Shown here: positions 53,937 through 60,140 of the stretch, piece after piece
Numbering within the stretch: position 1 is the stretch's first letter
How the letters are laid out: each line of letters opens with the position of its first letter
Source: CAYFNF01 sp964344485
GTDB taxonomy: Bacteria > Patescibacteriota > Patescibacteriia > UBA9570 > XYC2-FULL-38-9
Reading direction: 5' to 3'
Assembly (NCBI GenBank): GCA_964344485.1
Contig: CAYFNF010000005.1
Span: 1 to 64,000 of the forward strand
DNA: 64,000 bases
Made by a program: the position numbers and the translations under genes
Notes under the pieces: generated by a model
What the model saw: only the letters and a program-made list of their open reading frames with translations
Told to the model about the DNA's origin: nothing
The model's database searches: none

Positions 53937-54923
53937 ATGCTCGATCTTGACCGATTAGATAGGCAAATACTCTCACTTCTAGACCAAAATGGTAGGTTTT
54001 CGGTTGCTGAAATAGCGCGTCATCTAAATGTATCGCGACAGCTAGTAAATGTTCGATTAAAAAAGCTAGAAGCGAATAACGCGATACTCGGTTATTATAC
54101 CATCTTTGATAGTGGAAAGGTTGGTTACTATATATATCGAGCGTTAGTTCGTCTACTAAATATCTCTCCTCAACAAAGAGAAGAGATCTTAGCATATCTA
54201 CAACACCACCCACATATCATGTGGTTGGGTGAAATTGGTGGAAGCTGGGATATTATGATGAATTTTATCTGCCGTGGTCATATAGACTTTAATGAGATAG
54301 CAGAAGAAATATCAGAGAAGTTTGGTGCGTTCATAAATAAGATGGAAATTCTTGTATATGTTGATATTCATGACTATTCTCGTTCGTACCTTGATCCAGA
54401 ATATCCAGTACGGAAAGAGTTCTACCATCGTATGCAGGAAGACAAATCAATAGAGCTAGATGATTTAGATAGAAATATTATCGGAATGATTTCCACTAAT
54501 GCGCGCATTGAGTACACGGCATTAGGCAATCAACTTCAGGTATCAAGAAATACCGTAAAAAAAAGGATTGATCAATTAATACAGAACAAAGTAATACTAG
54601 GTTTTCGCGCCTTTCCTAATATTGCGGAGATAGGATATCAATCTCATGTATTATTGCTTGAAATAACAAAACTAGATCCTGAGAGAGAAACAGAACTATA
54701 CTATTTCCTACAAATGATTCCGCAAGTAACATTTGTAGTGAAGCACTTAGAACGATGGAAGGTAAGCGTGGAAATTGAGACAGTTTCAAATCGCGAATAT
54801 CAAGAGATCCTGCAAAAAATTCGCTCCAACTTTAGTGACATCATCAGCGATTACGATACCTTCCCACTTCTCAAAGACTTAGTAGTAAATTATTTTCCAA
54901 AAGGCATTTTGGAGCAGGGGTAA
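53937..54923 (+). CDS. Tandem-duplicated Lrp/AsnC family regulator
   Basis: 328 residues from ATG 53937. Two complete Lrp/AsnC units in one chain: helix-turn-helix 1 (LDRLDRQILSLLDQNGRFSV, SRQLVNVRLKKLE) with RAM-like domain 1 (about 65-150), then helix-turn-helix 2 (LDDLDRNIIGMIS, SRNTVKKRIDQL) with RAM-like domain 2 (about 240-315). Usual Lrp proteins are half this size and dimerise. It is divergent from the amino-acid operon and probably senses its substrate or product. Its stop is followed by border repeat copy 2. Confidence 0.88.
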   Translation: MLDLDRLDRQILSLLDQNGRFSVAEIARHLNVSRQLVNVRLKKLEANNAILGYYTIFDSGKVGYYIYRALVRLLNISPQQREEILAYLQHHPHIMWLGEIGGSWDIMMNFICRGHIDFNEIAEEISEKFGAFINKMEILVYVDIHDYSRSYLDPEYPVRKEFYHRMQEDKSIELDDLDRNIIGMISTNARIEYTALGNQLQVSRNTVKKRIDQLIQNKVILGFRAFPNIAEIGYQSHVLLLEITKLDPERETELYYFLQMIPQVTFVVKHLERWKVSVEIETVSNREYQEILQKIRSNFSDIISDYDTFPLLKDLVVNYFPKGILEQG

Positions 54924-54926
54924 ACT

Positions 54927-54963
54927 GCGCCACGGACCAATGCTCTTTTTTTTATTTCCGAAA
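54927..54963 (+). repeat. Island border repeat, copy 2
   Basis: Same sequence as 49935-49970 apart from one added T and one substitution, but here directly after an AT-rich backbone gene (stop at 54923) with no GC-rich gene before it. It may act as that gene's terminator or mark an empty or lost island. Confidence 0.7.
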
Positions 54964-54996
54964 AAAAACCGTTGTTCCTGAAACAGGAAGCGAACG
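54957..54996 (-). terminator. Terminator of the 55006 unit
   Basis: Minus strand CCGTTCGCTTCCTG/CAGGAACAACGG hairpin followed by eight T. Confidence 0.8.
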
Positions 54997-55005
54997 GTGA
55001 GAACG

Positions 55006-55398
55006 CTACGGGGTGGTGTCCGGACGCAGGTCAGCGATACGCTGCTGCGTGGGCGGATGCATCTCGGTGAGCTCCATGAGGTGCTCCCACACCTCCAAGG
55101 TCATGGTCGTGCCGCCCATCAGACCAAGCACGAACTGCTCCTTGGTATTCATCCGGATGCGGATGTTCAGGTACCGGCCCTGGCGCCAGACCCGAGTGAT
55201 CGATGCGTAGCTGTACTGCCCGAACATGACCTGATGCAGTACACGCATTTCGAGGTCGAACACGAAGATGCTGCCTGCATCAGCGTAGATCACGGTCCGT
55301 GCTTCTGCACGGAACAGCAGCCAGTCCACGGTGTGGAACGGCCGTACCACGATCTCGCGGATACCCCGTGCTCCCTTTAGGATGACGTCGTTTGCCAT
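55006..55398 (-). CDS. GC-rich island gene, 130-residue beta-rich protein (possible PH-like fold)
   Basis: ATG behind CCGGAGGA. Strand-rich with a C-terminal helix: WLLFRAEARTVIYADAGSIF, SYASITRVWRQGRYLNIRI, EQFVLGLMGGTTMTLEVWEH. Seven strands then a helix is what bacterial PH-like domains show, but no sequence motif confirms this. No signal or membrane segment. Not similar to the family A members. Own promoter, long hairpin leader and strong terminator. Confidence 0.68.
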   Translation of the reverse strand: MANDVILKGARGIREIVVRPFHTVDWLLFRAEARTVIYADAGSIFVFDLEMRVLHQVMFGQYSYASITRVWRQGRYLNIRIRMNTKEQFVLGLMGGTTMTLEVWEHLMELTEMHPPTQQRIADLRPDTTP

Positions 55399-55424
55399 TG
55401 GCTCTTCCTCCGGTGGTTGCGTAG

Positions 55425-55468
55425 ATAAGCAAAAGCGCCTCCCTGCAGGGAGACGCGTTCTTGCTTAT
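55425..55468 (-). promoter_or_regulatory. Long leader hairpin of the 55006 unit
   Basis: Outer ATAAGCAA/TTGCTTAT and inner GCGTCTCCCTGC/GCAGGGAGGCGC, followed by the GGAGGA ribosome binding site about 18 bases on. A TTTT follows the inner stem, so the inner part could terminate transcription. Confidence 0.6.
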
Positions 55469-55550
55469 ACACACGACACATCCACTACAGGGGCTCTGTA
55501 GAGGATGAAGATGAAACAAATTGTCTTGTTTGCTTCGTATGCATGCACCT

Positions 55551-55578
55551 AGTGTATAGTGCTCAGCATATTTGTCAA
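55551..55578 (-). promoter_or_regulatory. Promoter of the 55006 unit
   Basis: Minus strand TTGACA (55578-55573), 16 bp, TACACT (55556-55551). Confidence 0.7.
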
Positions 55579-55668
55579 ATGGGCGTGATTTTGATTCACA
55601 ATTCGCCACGTTTGCCCCATTATTAAGGCGTAATTGCACTCGCTCGATTTGTTGTTTCTAACAACACC

Positions 55669-56718
55669 TTACAATACTCTATCCAACGGTGCATATGATG
55701 GCTCTTCTGTGTAACAGACAGTCCGCTGCTCTGATTTTAAAAGAGTGAAGAGATTTTTTGGGTCGTTCACTAGCGGCAAGACATCAATATGCGTACCGAT
55801 CCCTTTCTCGTGAAGCAATCGAAGTATTGAGAAGTCAGCTAACGCAAACCCAACAGAATCAAAGAGTATTAATTCCTTCCCTTGTCGCCCCTGCTTCTCT
55901 CCCTGTACTACTTCCCATAACTCGGAGTACTCTGGCTCGTGCTCCAAGTTTTGAATCTCGCCTTCGTGCTTTGTTTGTTCATAGAACTCCACTACGATGC
56001 GACTGTTTCTCACTACTTCAGGATCGATCTCGGTCTTGCCTTCACAGTCTCCGCCCATGGCGTTTATAAACAACCCTTCGTGCTGTTGAATCGCGCTATA
56101 CGGAAACAGCTCCACGTGTGCTTTTTCACAAATGCAGGTAGTCAGTATGTCTACTCCTTTCACTACTTCCTCTCCACTCGAACAAGCGATCAAGTGAACG
56201 TCTTTCTCTTTCATGTTCACAGCAAACTTTTTCATTGCTTGTGTATCACGGTCATAGTAGCGAATCGTATGAACGTCAAAGAGCTCCAGCATGGCCGTAA
56301 CCTGGAACTCTGACTGCGCTCCAGTACCAATCAGCCCGAGTACTTGTGCATTCTTCTTTGCTAAGTACTGTGCTGCGATAGCAGACGTCGCTGCAGTTCG
56401 GAACGCTGTCAGAATGGTCATGTCGCAAAACAGCAATGGAAAGCCGGTTTCTACATCCGCGAGCATACCGGTTGCGACAATTGATGACTTCCCAAGCTCA
56501 GGATTTCCTGGATGGCCGTTCACGTATTTATACGAATAGAACTGTTCGTCAGCGCACGGCATAAGCTCGCAGACACCGTGCTTGTAATGCGTGACGTGAC
56601 GAGGGCTTTTTTTAAATTCCTGCCACCGTTTCAGATCCTGCTCGAGATAGCGGATGGCGTCAGTGAGTAGTTTTTCAGTTGTGAGTTGCGCAATATCCTG
56701 CGCGGTAATTATTTTCAT
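55669..56718 (-). CDS. Ornithine cyclodeaminase
   Basis: 349 residues, full length. NAD-binding LGLIGTGAQSEFQ (about 130), substrate region LTAFRTAATSAIAAQYLA, and the family's INAMGGDCEGKTEID and FDSVGFALADFS (catalytic Asp). This is closer to true ornithine cyclodeaminase (L-ornithine to L-proline plus ammonia) than the paralogue at 50931. Second member of the family within 5 kb. It stands alone on the minus strand, preceded by a small-RNA gene whose terminator lies at 56743-56762. Confidence 0.9.
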   Translation of the reverse strand: MKIITAQDIAQLTTEKLLTDAIRYLEQDLKRWQEFKKSPRHVTHYKHGVCELMPCADEQFYSYKYVNGHPGNPELGKSSIVATGMLADVETGFPLLFCDMTILTAFRTAATSAIAAQYLAKKNAQVLGLIGTGAQSEFQVTAMLELFDVHTIRYYDRDTQAMKKFAVNMKEKDVHLIACSSGEEVVKGVDILTTCICEKAHVELFPYSAIQQHEGLFINAMGGDCEGKTEIDPEVVRNSRIVVEFYEQTKHEGEIQNLEHEPEYSELWEVVQGEKQGRQGKELILFDSVGFALADFSILRLLHEKGIGTHIDVLPLVNDPKNLFTLLKSEQRTVCYTEEPSYAPLDRVL

Positions 56719-56742
56719 AGTTATAGATTTATTGATTAAAGC

Positions 56743-56890
56743 AAAAACCCGCGGCGTGCGGGCTTTGAAAAGATGATTATTATATAGTTAACAATTCATA
56801 CCGCATCCGGGGGGAAATTCGAACACAGGGGGAACTGGCATGGTTCCGTATTCTGAATACTGTTTTGTGCGGTGTTTGTGATTCATAAGT
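56743..56890 (-). ncRNA. Candidate small RNA with its own promoter and terminator
   Basis: Minus strand transcript of about 145 bases between promoter 56897-56925 and terminator CCCGC/GCGGG plus TTTTT (56762-56743). Helices: ACCGCA/TGCGGT closing about 75 bases, GTATT/AATAC, and GGAAC-7-GTTCC. It contains GTTCGAAT, as in a tRNA T-loop, but no T-stem and no U before the would-be anticodon, so a functional tRNA is unlikely. No open frame. Confidence 0.5.
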
Positions 56891-56896
56891 GCACGT

Positions 56897-56925
56897 AGTA
56901 TATACAACGTCATAACTACTGTCAA
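56897..56925 (-). promoter_or_regulatory. Promoter of the candidate small RNA
   Basis: Minus strand TTGACA, 17 bp, TATACT; back to back with the promoter at 56940-56967. Confidence 0.7.
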
Positions 56926-56939
56926 TTATGTGCCTCTCA

Positions 56940-56967
56940 TTGACAGAAACTCCTGTAATGATACATT
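56940..56967 (+). promoter_or_regulatory. Promoter of the 57066 unit
   Basis: TTGACA (56940-56945), 16 bp, TACATT (56962-56967). Confidence 0.65.
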
Positions 56968-56978
56968 CAAATTGAAGT

Positions 56979-57048
56979 AGCGGTCTTGTAGACTGCAGAT
57001 AGAAAACGAGGGGGCGTCCCTCTATTTTTGTCTGCAGCACTCAACCGC
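56979..57048 (+). promoter_or_regulatory. Nested leader hairpin/attenuator of the 57066 unit
   Basis: AGCGGT/ACCGCT (outer), CTGCAGA/TCTGCAG (middle), GAGGG/CCCTC followed by TATTTTTG (inner, terminator-like, 57007-57028). Confidence 0.6.
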
Positions 57049-57065
57049 TGCTATCGGGATCATTC

Positions 57066-57443
57066 ATGCATCTGCTTCTACTCGTTCAGACCGCGTGGTA
57101 CCACCGGAGCCAGGTGGTGCAAGATCGCATTCGCCGACAATTCGACCGCAACGTGCCAGGCGTCGTCCTGCCTCGGGCCGTGGTCGGAGGTGACGATCAG
57201 CTCGACGAAGCGCTCGCTCGCGCCGCGTTCATCACGCTGCTGACCAGCATGACAGGCGACGCCAGCAGCTTCCAGGTGGTCAGCTACACCCTCGAGCGGC
57301 GTGGCGACGACGAGCTGTGCTTCACGTTCGACCTCGAAGAGTCCGGCTGGACTTTCAAGCGGCCACAGCCTGGTGCGCATCACGTCTCCACCATTCGAGT
57401 GCGACTCGTGGACACCAGCACGCTCGCTGTGGTCGAGGCCTGA
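57066..57443 (+). CDS. GC-rich island gene, family A member (MHLLLLVQ...)
   Basis: 125 residues from ATG 57066; the ribosome binding site is weak (ATCGGGAT), unlike other island genes. N-terminus MHLLLLVQ resembles MHLLTISL of the 10296 product. Then VPGVVLPRAVVGGDDQLDEALARA, and two strand pairs FQVVSYTLERRGDDELCFTF and WTFKRPQPGAHHVSTIRVRL. The order and the Pro-x-Pro turn before the last strand match the 10296, 10995 and 16246 products. Shortest member, lacking the acidic insert. Confidence 0.68.
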   Translation: MHLLLLVQTAWYHRSQVVQDRIRRQFDRNVPGVVLPRAVVGGDDQLDEALARAAFITLLTSMTGDASSFQVVSYTLERRGDDELCFTFDLEESGWTFKRPQPGAHHVSTIRVRLVDTSTLAVVEA

Positions 57444-57589
57444 CCCAAGGCTAGCAGTCCGGGTTCAGACCCACACTGCTCCTTGCAGAGCCGCATCCCA
57501 CGCGACGCCATTTCTGTACAATCGACGTCTCGGCCTCTCGCGTTCTTTTTTATTACAAAGCCGCGCACTTGATGGCGCGGCGCTTGTTG

Positions 57590-57600
57590 GCACCCGCACG
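57590..57600 (+). repeat. Short duplicate of the tRNA-Glu 3' end
   Basis: GCACCCGCACG is repeated exactly at 57753-57763 within the tRNA-Glu 3' end; the bases after it (AAGAATCG against GGGAATCG) also largely agree. Could be an old attachment-site duplication or chance. The stretch 57444-57750 otherwise holds the island tail, a GCCGCGC/GCGCGGC hairpin (about 57560-57581) and a terminator at 57718-57745. Confidence 0.35.
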
Positions 57601-57753
57601 AAGAATCGGTTCCGGGGTTGGCGGTAGCGTGCCGCTGGCACCCTACCGATCGTTCAGCTGCGCTACGCTTGCTTCACTTCCAACCCTTCAATTTCCCGCC
57701 GCAGGATAATTAAAGAAAATCCGCCCCTCTTTGAGGGACGGATTATTCTTAAG

Positions 57754-57825
57754 CACCCGCACGGGGAATCGAACCCCGGCTGCCAGGATGAAAACCTGGT
57801 GTCCTAACCACTAGACGATGCGGGC
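57754..57825 (-). tRNA. tRNA-Glu(TTC)
   Basis: Cloverleaf on the minus strand: GCCCGCA/TGCGGGT acceptor (G-U at the end), D-arm with TCTAGTGGTTAGGA, anticodon loop TTTTCAT (TTC) closed by CCAGG/CCTGG, T-arm GGGGTTCGAATCCCC, discriminator G as usual for Glu, no encoded CCA. Confidence 0.95.
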
Positions 57826-57948
57826 ATATCTATAAATAGACTTGAAATATCATAGATGAATGTAACTTGCTTGTCAAGATTACTATCTAATATAACATTC
57901 TATTATATAAAAACCCCACAGTCGTGGAGTTTTTTATTCGTATATTAA

Positions 57949-59124
57949 TTATGGAAGATCTACAAGAGCATGACTCGGTTTTGCCTCTCGCCCCTCTTCC
58001 CATGTAATATGAATTGCAATCCACTTATCTCTTTCCGGGCTTGGGCGCGGATGATCAATTTTAAACTGAAACGACCAGCCCCATGTTTCATGCGCCCAAT
58101 GTTTATGTCGATCTGGTCCACTTCCCTCTACAGGGCCATCCAACTTTCTATATTGCAAAGAAAGCGCTCCATTTGATTGTGCTACTGCTTCTAGCGGAGT
58201 TGCACCGTTTTTTAACGCAGCAATACAGTCTGCAATAAGCTGATTTTCCATTTCTTTCCTCTCTCTCCAACTCCGATCCTCCTCATCTTCTGGCTCATCC
58301 TCATCGTCAAATACATTTACTTGTCGTTGTAGCACTGTTTCTACTTGATCGAGCTGGGGAAGATCAGCGGGTCGGAAATGCCCATCGTTCGCATCTACTC
58401 CAAATAATCGACCTCCTCTGAGACGCACTTCTTTCCTTCTTGGCCCGCTTGGCGCTGCACTTAACAGCGGTCCTACTTCAGCAATATCTGCAACATCAAT
58501 CACTGCCGGCTCTCGTCCTCTTTCTCGCATAATCGCTATAATCTCATCAACTGATCCATATTCTTCGAATATCGCACGCATATGATCAGGCATCTCTCCG
58601 AGAAAATACTCAATGGTATCCCTCAAATCTCCATCGTCTTCGTATTGATATGCCCAATTGCCCCATTGAACGATATCATAAAGCATTTTTCTTGCTTCTC
58701 TGGGAACATGGCGGTTGTCAGCATTCATGTCACCGCTCTCTCTAAATTGTTCAATTGAACCTTCTAAGCGAGCGACTGCTCGAGTCCCTTGATCTTCGCT
58801 TTCCATTTGACGTGCAAGTTCAGCTGCACGAGCCGCGACGCCTAATAACTCCAATTTCTTTCTTTTCATTTCTTGCAACTGCCGCTCTATTTCCCGAACC
58901 TCACGCAGATCTGCGGCTGTGTCCGCACAAATAGTTGCTGCAGCTTCATGAGAGCTTGGGTCTAGCTGCTCGTTTGCACTTGCAGCAGTCATGGCTCTCT
59001 CGTGCTGCTGCCTCGCTTGATCCAGTGGCTCTTCGGTGCCAGGCGCGCCCTCCAATAACTTGCGCAGATAACCTAAAGAGGGTGCTGGCTCACCCCCGCC
59101 CCTGTGTTGTGATGGGTCTGGCAT
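57949..59124 (-). CDS. Unknown acidic helical protein
   Basis: 391 residues, no signal or membrane segment. Coiled-coil region at about 35-125 (REVREIERQLQEMKRKKLELL). The middle is helical with aromatic positions (YDIVQWGNWAYQYEDDGDLR), an acidic stretch (EDEPEDEEDRSWRERKEM) around 280, and a compact C-terminal region with Trp-rich strands (HKHWAHETWGWSFQFKID, WIAIHITWEEG). Composition and N-terminal style resemble the 19811 and 45023 products. Function not recognised. A bidirectional terminator CCCCAC/GTGGAG lies at 57910-57938. Confidence 0.7.
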   Translation of the reverse strand: MPDPSQHRGGGEPAPSLGYLRKLLEGAPGTEEPLDQARQQHERAMTAASANEQLDPSSHEAAATICADTAADLREVREIERQLQEMKRKKLELLGVAARAAELARQMESEDQGTRAVARLEGSIEQFRESGDMNADNRHVPREARKMLYDIVQWGNWAYQYEDDGDLRDTIEYFLGEMPDHMRAIFEEYGSVDEIIAIMRERGREPAVIDVADIAEVGPLLSAAPSGPRRKEVRLRGGRLFGVDANDGHFRPADLPQLDQVETVLQRQVNVFDDEDEPEDEEDRSWRERKEMENQLIADCIAALKNGATPLEAVAQSNGALSLQYRKLDGPVEGSGPDRHKHWAHETWGWSFQFKIDHPRPSPERDKWIAIHITWEEGREAKPSHALVDLP

Positions 59125-59329
59125 AGTATAGTGCTTTAATGGTATCTTCCTTTATTTTAGCTGATTTTAGTAGAAAAATCAAGCTACTACTACAAGCAAC
59201 TCATACTTATCTCACGACAGAACTGCATGCTCACACGCTTTGGCGAACATTGATTCTCCGATCCTCTCTTCACTTGCGTTAAACACAAATAAATCCTATA
59301 ATTTCAATGATAAACATTCATATTCAAAT

Positions 59330-59887
59330 ATGTCATCCAAAGGCGATACATTTTCAAAAAAAATCAAGGAACTATCCGTTGAAGAGATTGAATATACTGA
59401 AGATTTCTTTAAAAAAGCATTCGGCGAGAACACAGCAAGCAACATGGAAGTGCTCGGCAAAACAGCATCAGAAGGCGCTCCGCGCAGCATCTCAGAGACA
59501 TACGGAGAGAAAGATATCGACGAAAACTGGTTGGAGGACAACGAAGCGTTCGCAGGTCAACTCGCAGTAGATGTATTTCAAACCGAAGAAGATATCGTCA
59601 TTACATCGACAGTTGCAGGTGTAAAAGCAGAGGATTTAGACCTGGATATGAACGGTGATATGATCACTATCCGTGGACGACGTCGCCATGCATTTGAAGA
59701 TGTTCCGCAAGACGACTACTTCATTCGCGAGTGCTTCTGGGGTGGGTTTTCGCGCTCCGTCATCCTCCCAGTAGACATTCAACATGATAAAGTAGAAGCT
59801 TCCTTAGAAAACGGCATCCTGACAATCAAACTTCCGAAATCCAAACGTTCACGCAATTCTAAAATCGACATCGTCGAAGTACAGTAG
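59330..59887 (+). CDS. Hsp20/alpha-crystallin small heat-shock protein
   Basis: 185 residues from ATG 59330. A long variable N-terminus (1-85) precedes the alpha-crystallin domain (about 88-180): LAVDVFQTEEDIVITSTVAG, GDMITIRGRRRH, FWGGFSRSVILPVDIQHDKV, and the signature ENGILTIKLPK. ATP-independent holdase for unfolded proteins. No Shine-Dalgarno. Followed by the 59946-60133 pair. Confidence 0.93.
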   Translation: MSSKGDTFSKKIKELSVEEIEYTEDFFKKAFGENTASNMEVLGKTASEGAPRSISETYGEKDIDENWLEDNEAFAGQLAVDVFQTEEDIVITSTVAGVKAEDLDLDMNGDMITIRGRRRHAFEDVPQDDYFIRECFWGGFSRSVILPVDIQHDKVEASLENGILTIKLPKSKRSRNSKIDIVEVQ

Positions 59888-59945
59888 ATCCTTTTCCTAT
59901 AACAACCTTATTCAGCACAGACGGTGATTTTTATTTATCATAACG

Positions 59946-60140
59946 ATGGCACAACACGTAACAGTCAAAGTGAAAGAGATGCAAGATGATCATGTAGTAT
60001 TAGAACTTCCAAATGGTACCCAATGTACGTGGCCTCTCACAGATAAAAACAAATTTCCACACAGTGTTGGAGACGAACTGATACTGACACTCACGTCGTC
60101 AACAGATGTGATCAATGAACTGATATCTTCACATGAGTAA
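59946..60140 (+). CDS. Small DUF3006-like protein
   Basis: 64 residues, all-beta pattern VTVKVKEMQDDHVVLELPNG then WPLTDKNKFPHSVGDELIL. This looks like DUF3006-type small beta-barrels (an intrinsic strand pair, then a GD turn), but the match is by eye. Its end overlaps the start of the VanW gene by 8 bp, so the two are coupled. Confidence 0.65.
   Translation: MAQHVTVKVKEMQDDHVVLELPNGTQCTWPLTDKNKFPHSVGDELILTLTSSTDVINELISSHE

Noticed and set aside
56790..56880. A tRNA gene on the minus strand
   Set aside because: The acceptor-like helix and GTTCGAAT are suggestive, but there is no T-stem, the D-arm is wrong, and the possible anticodon loop lacks U33. Kept only as an unidentified small RNA.
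57095..57112. T-box-like GCGTGGTACCACC
   Set aside because: It lies inside the 57066 coding frame, after the start codon, with no terminator or Stem I around it.
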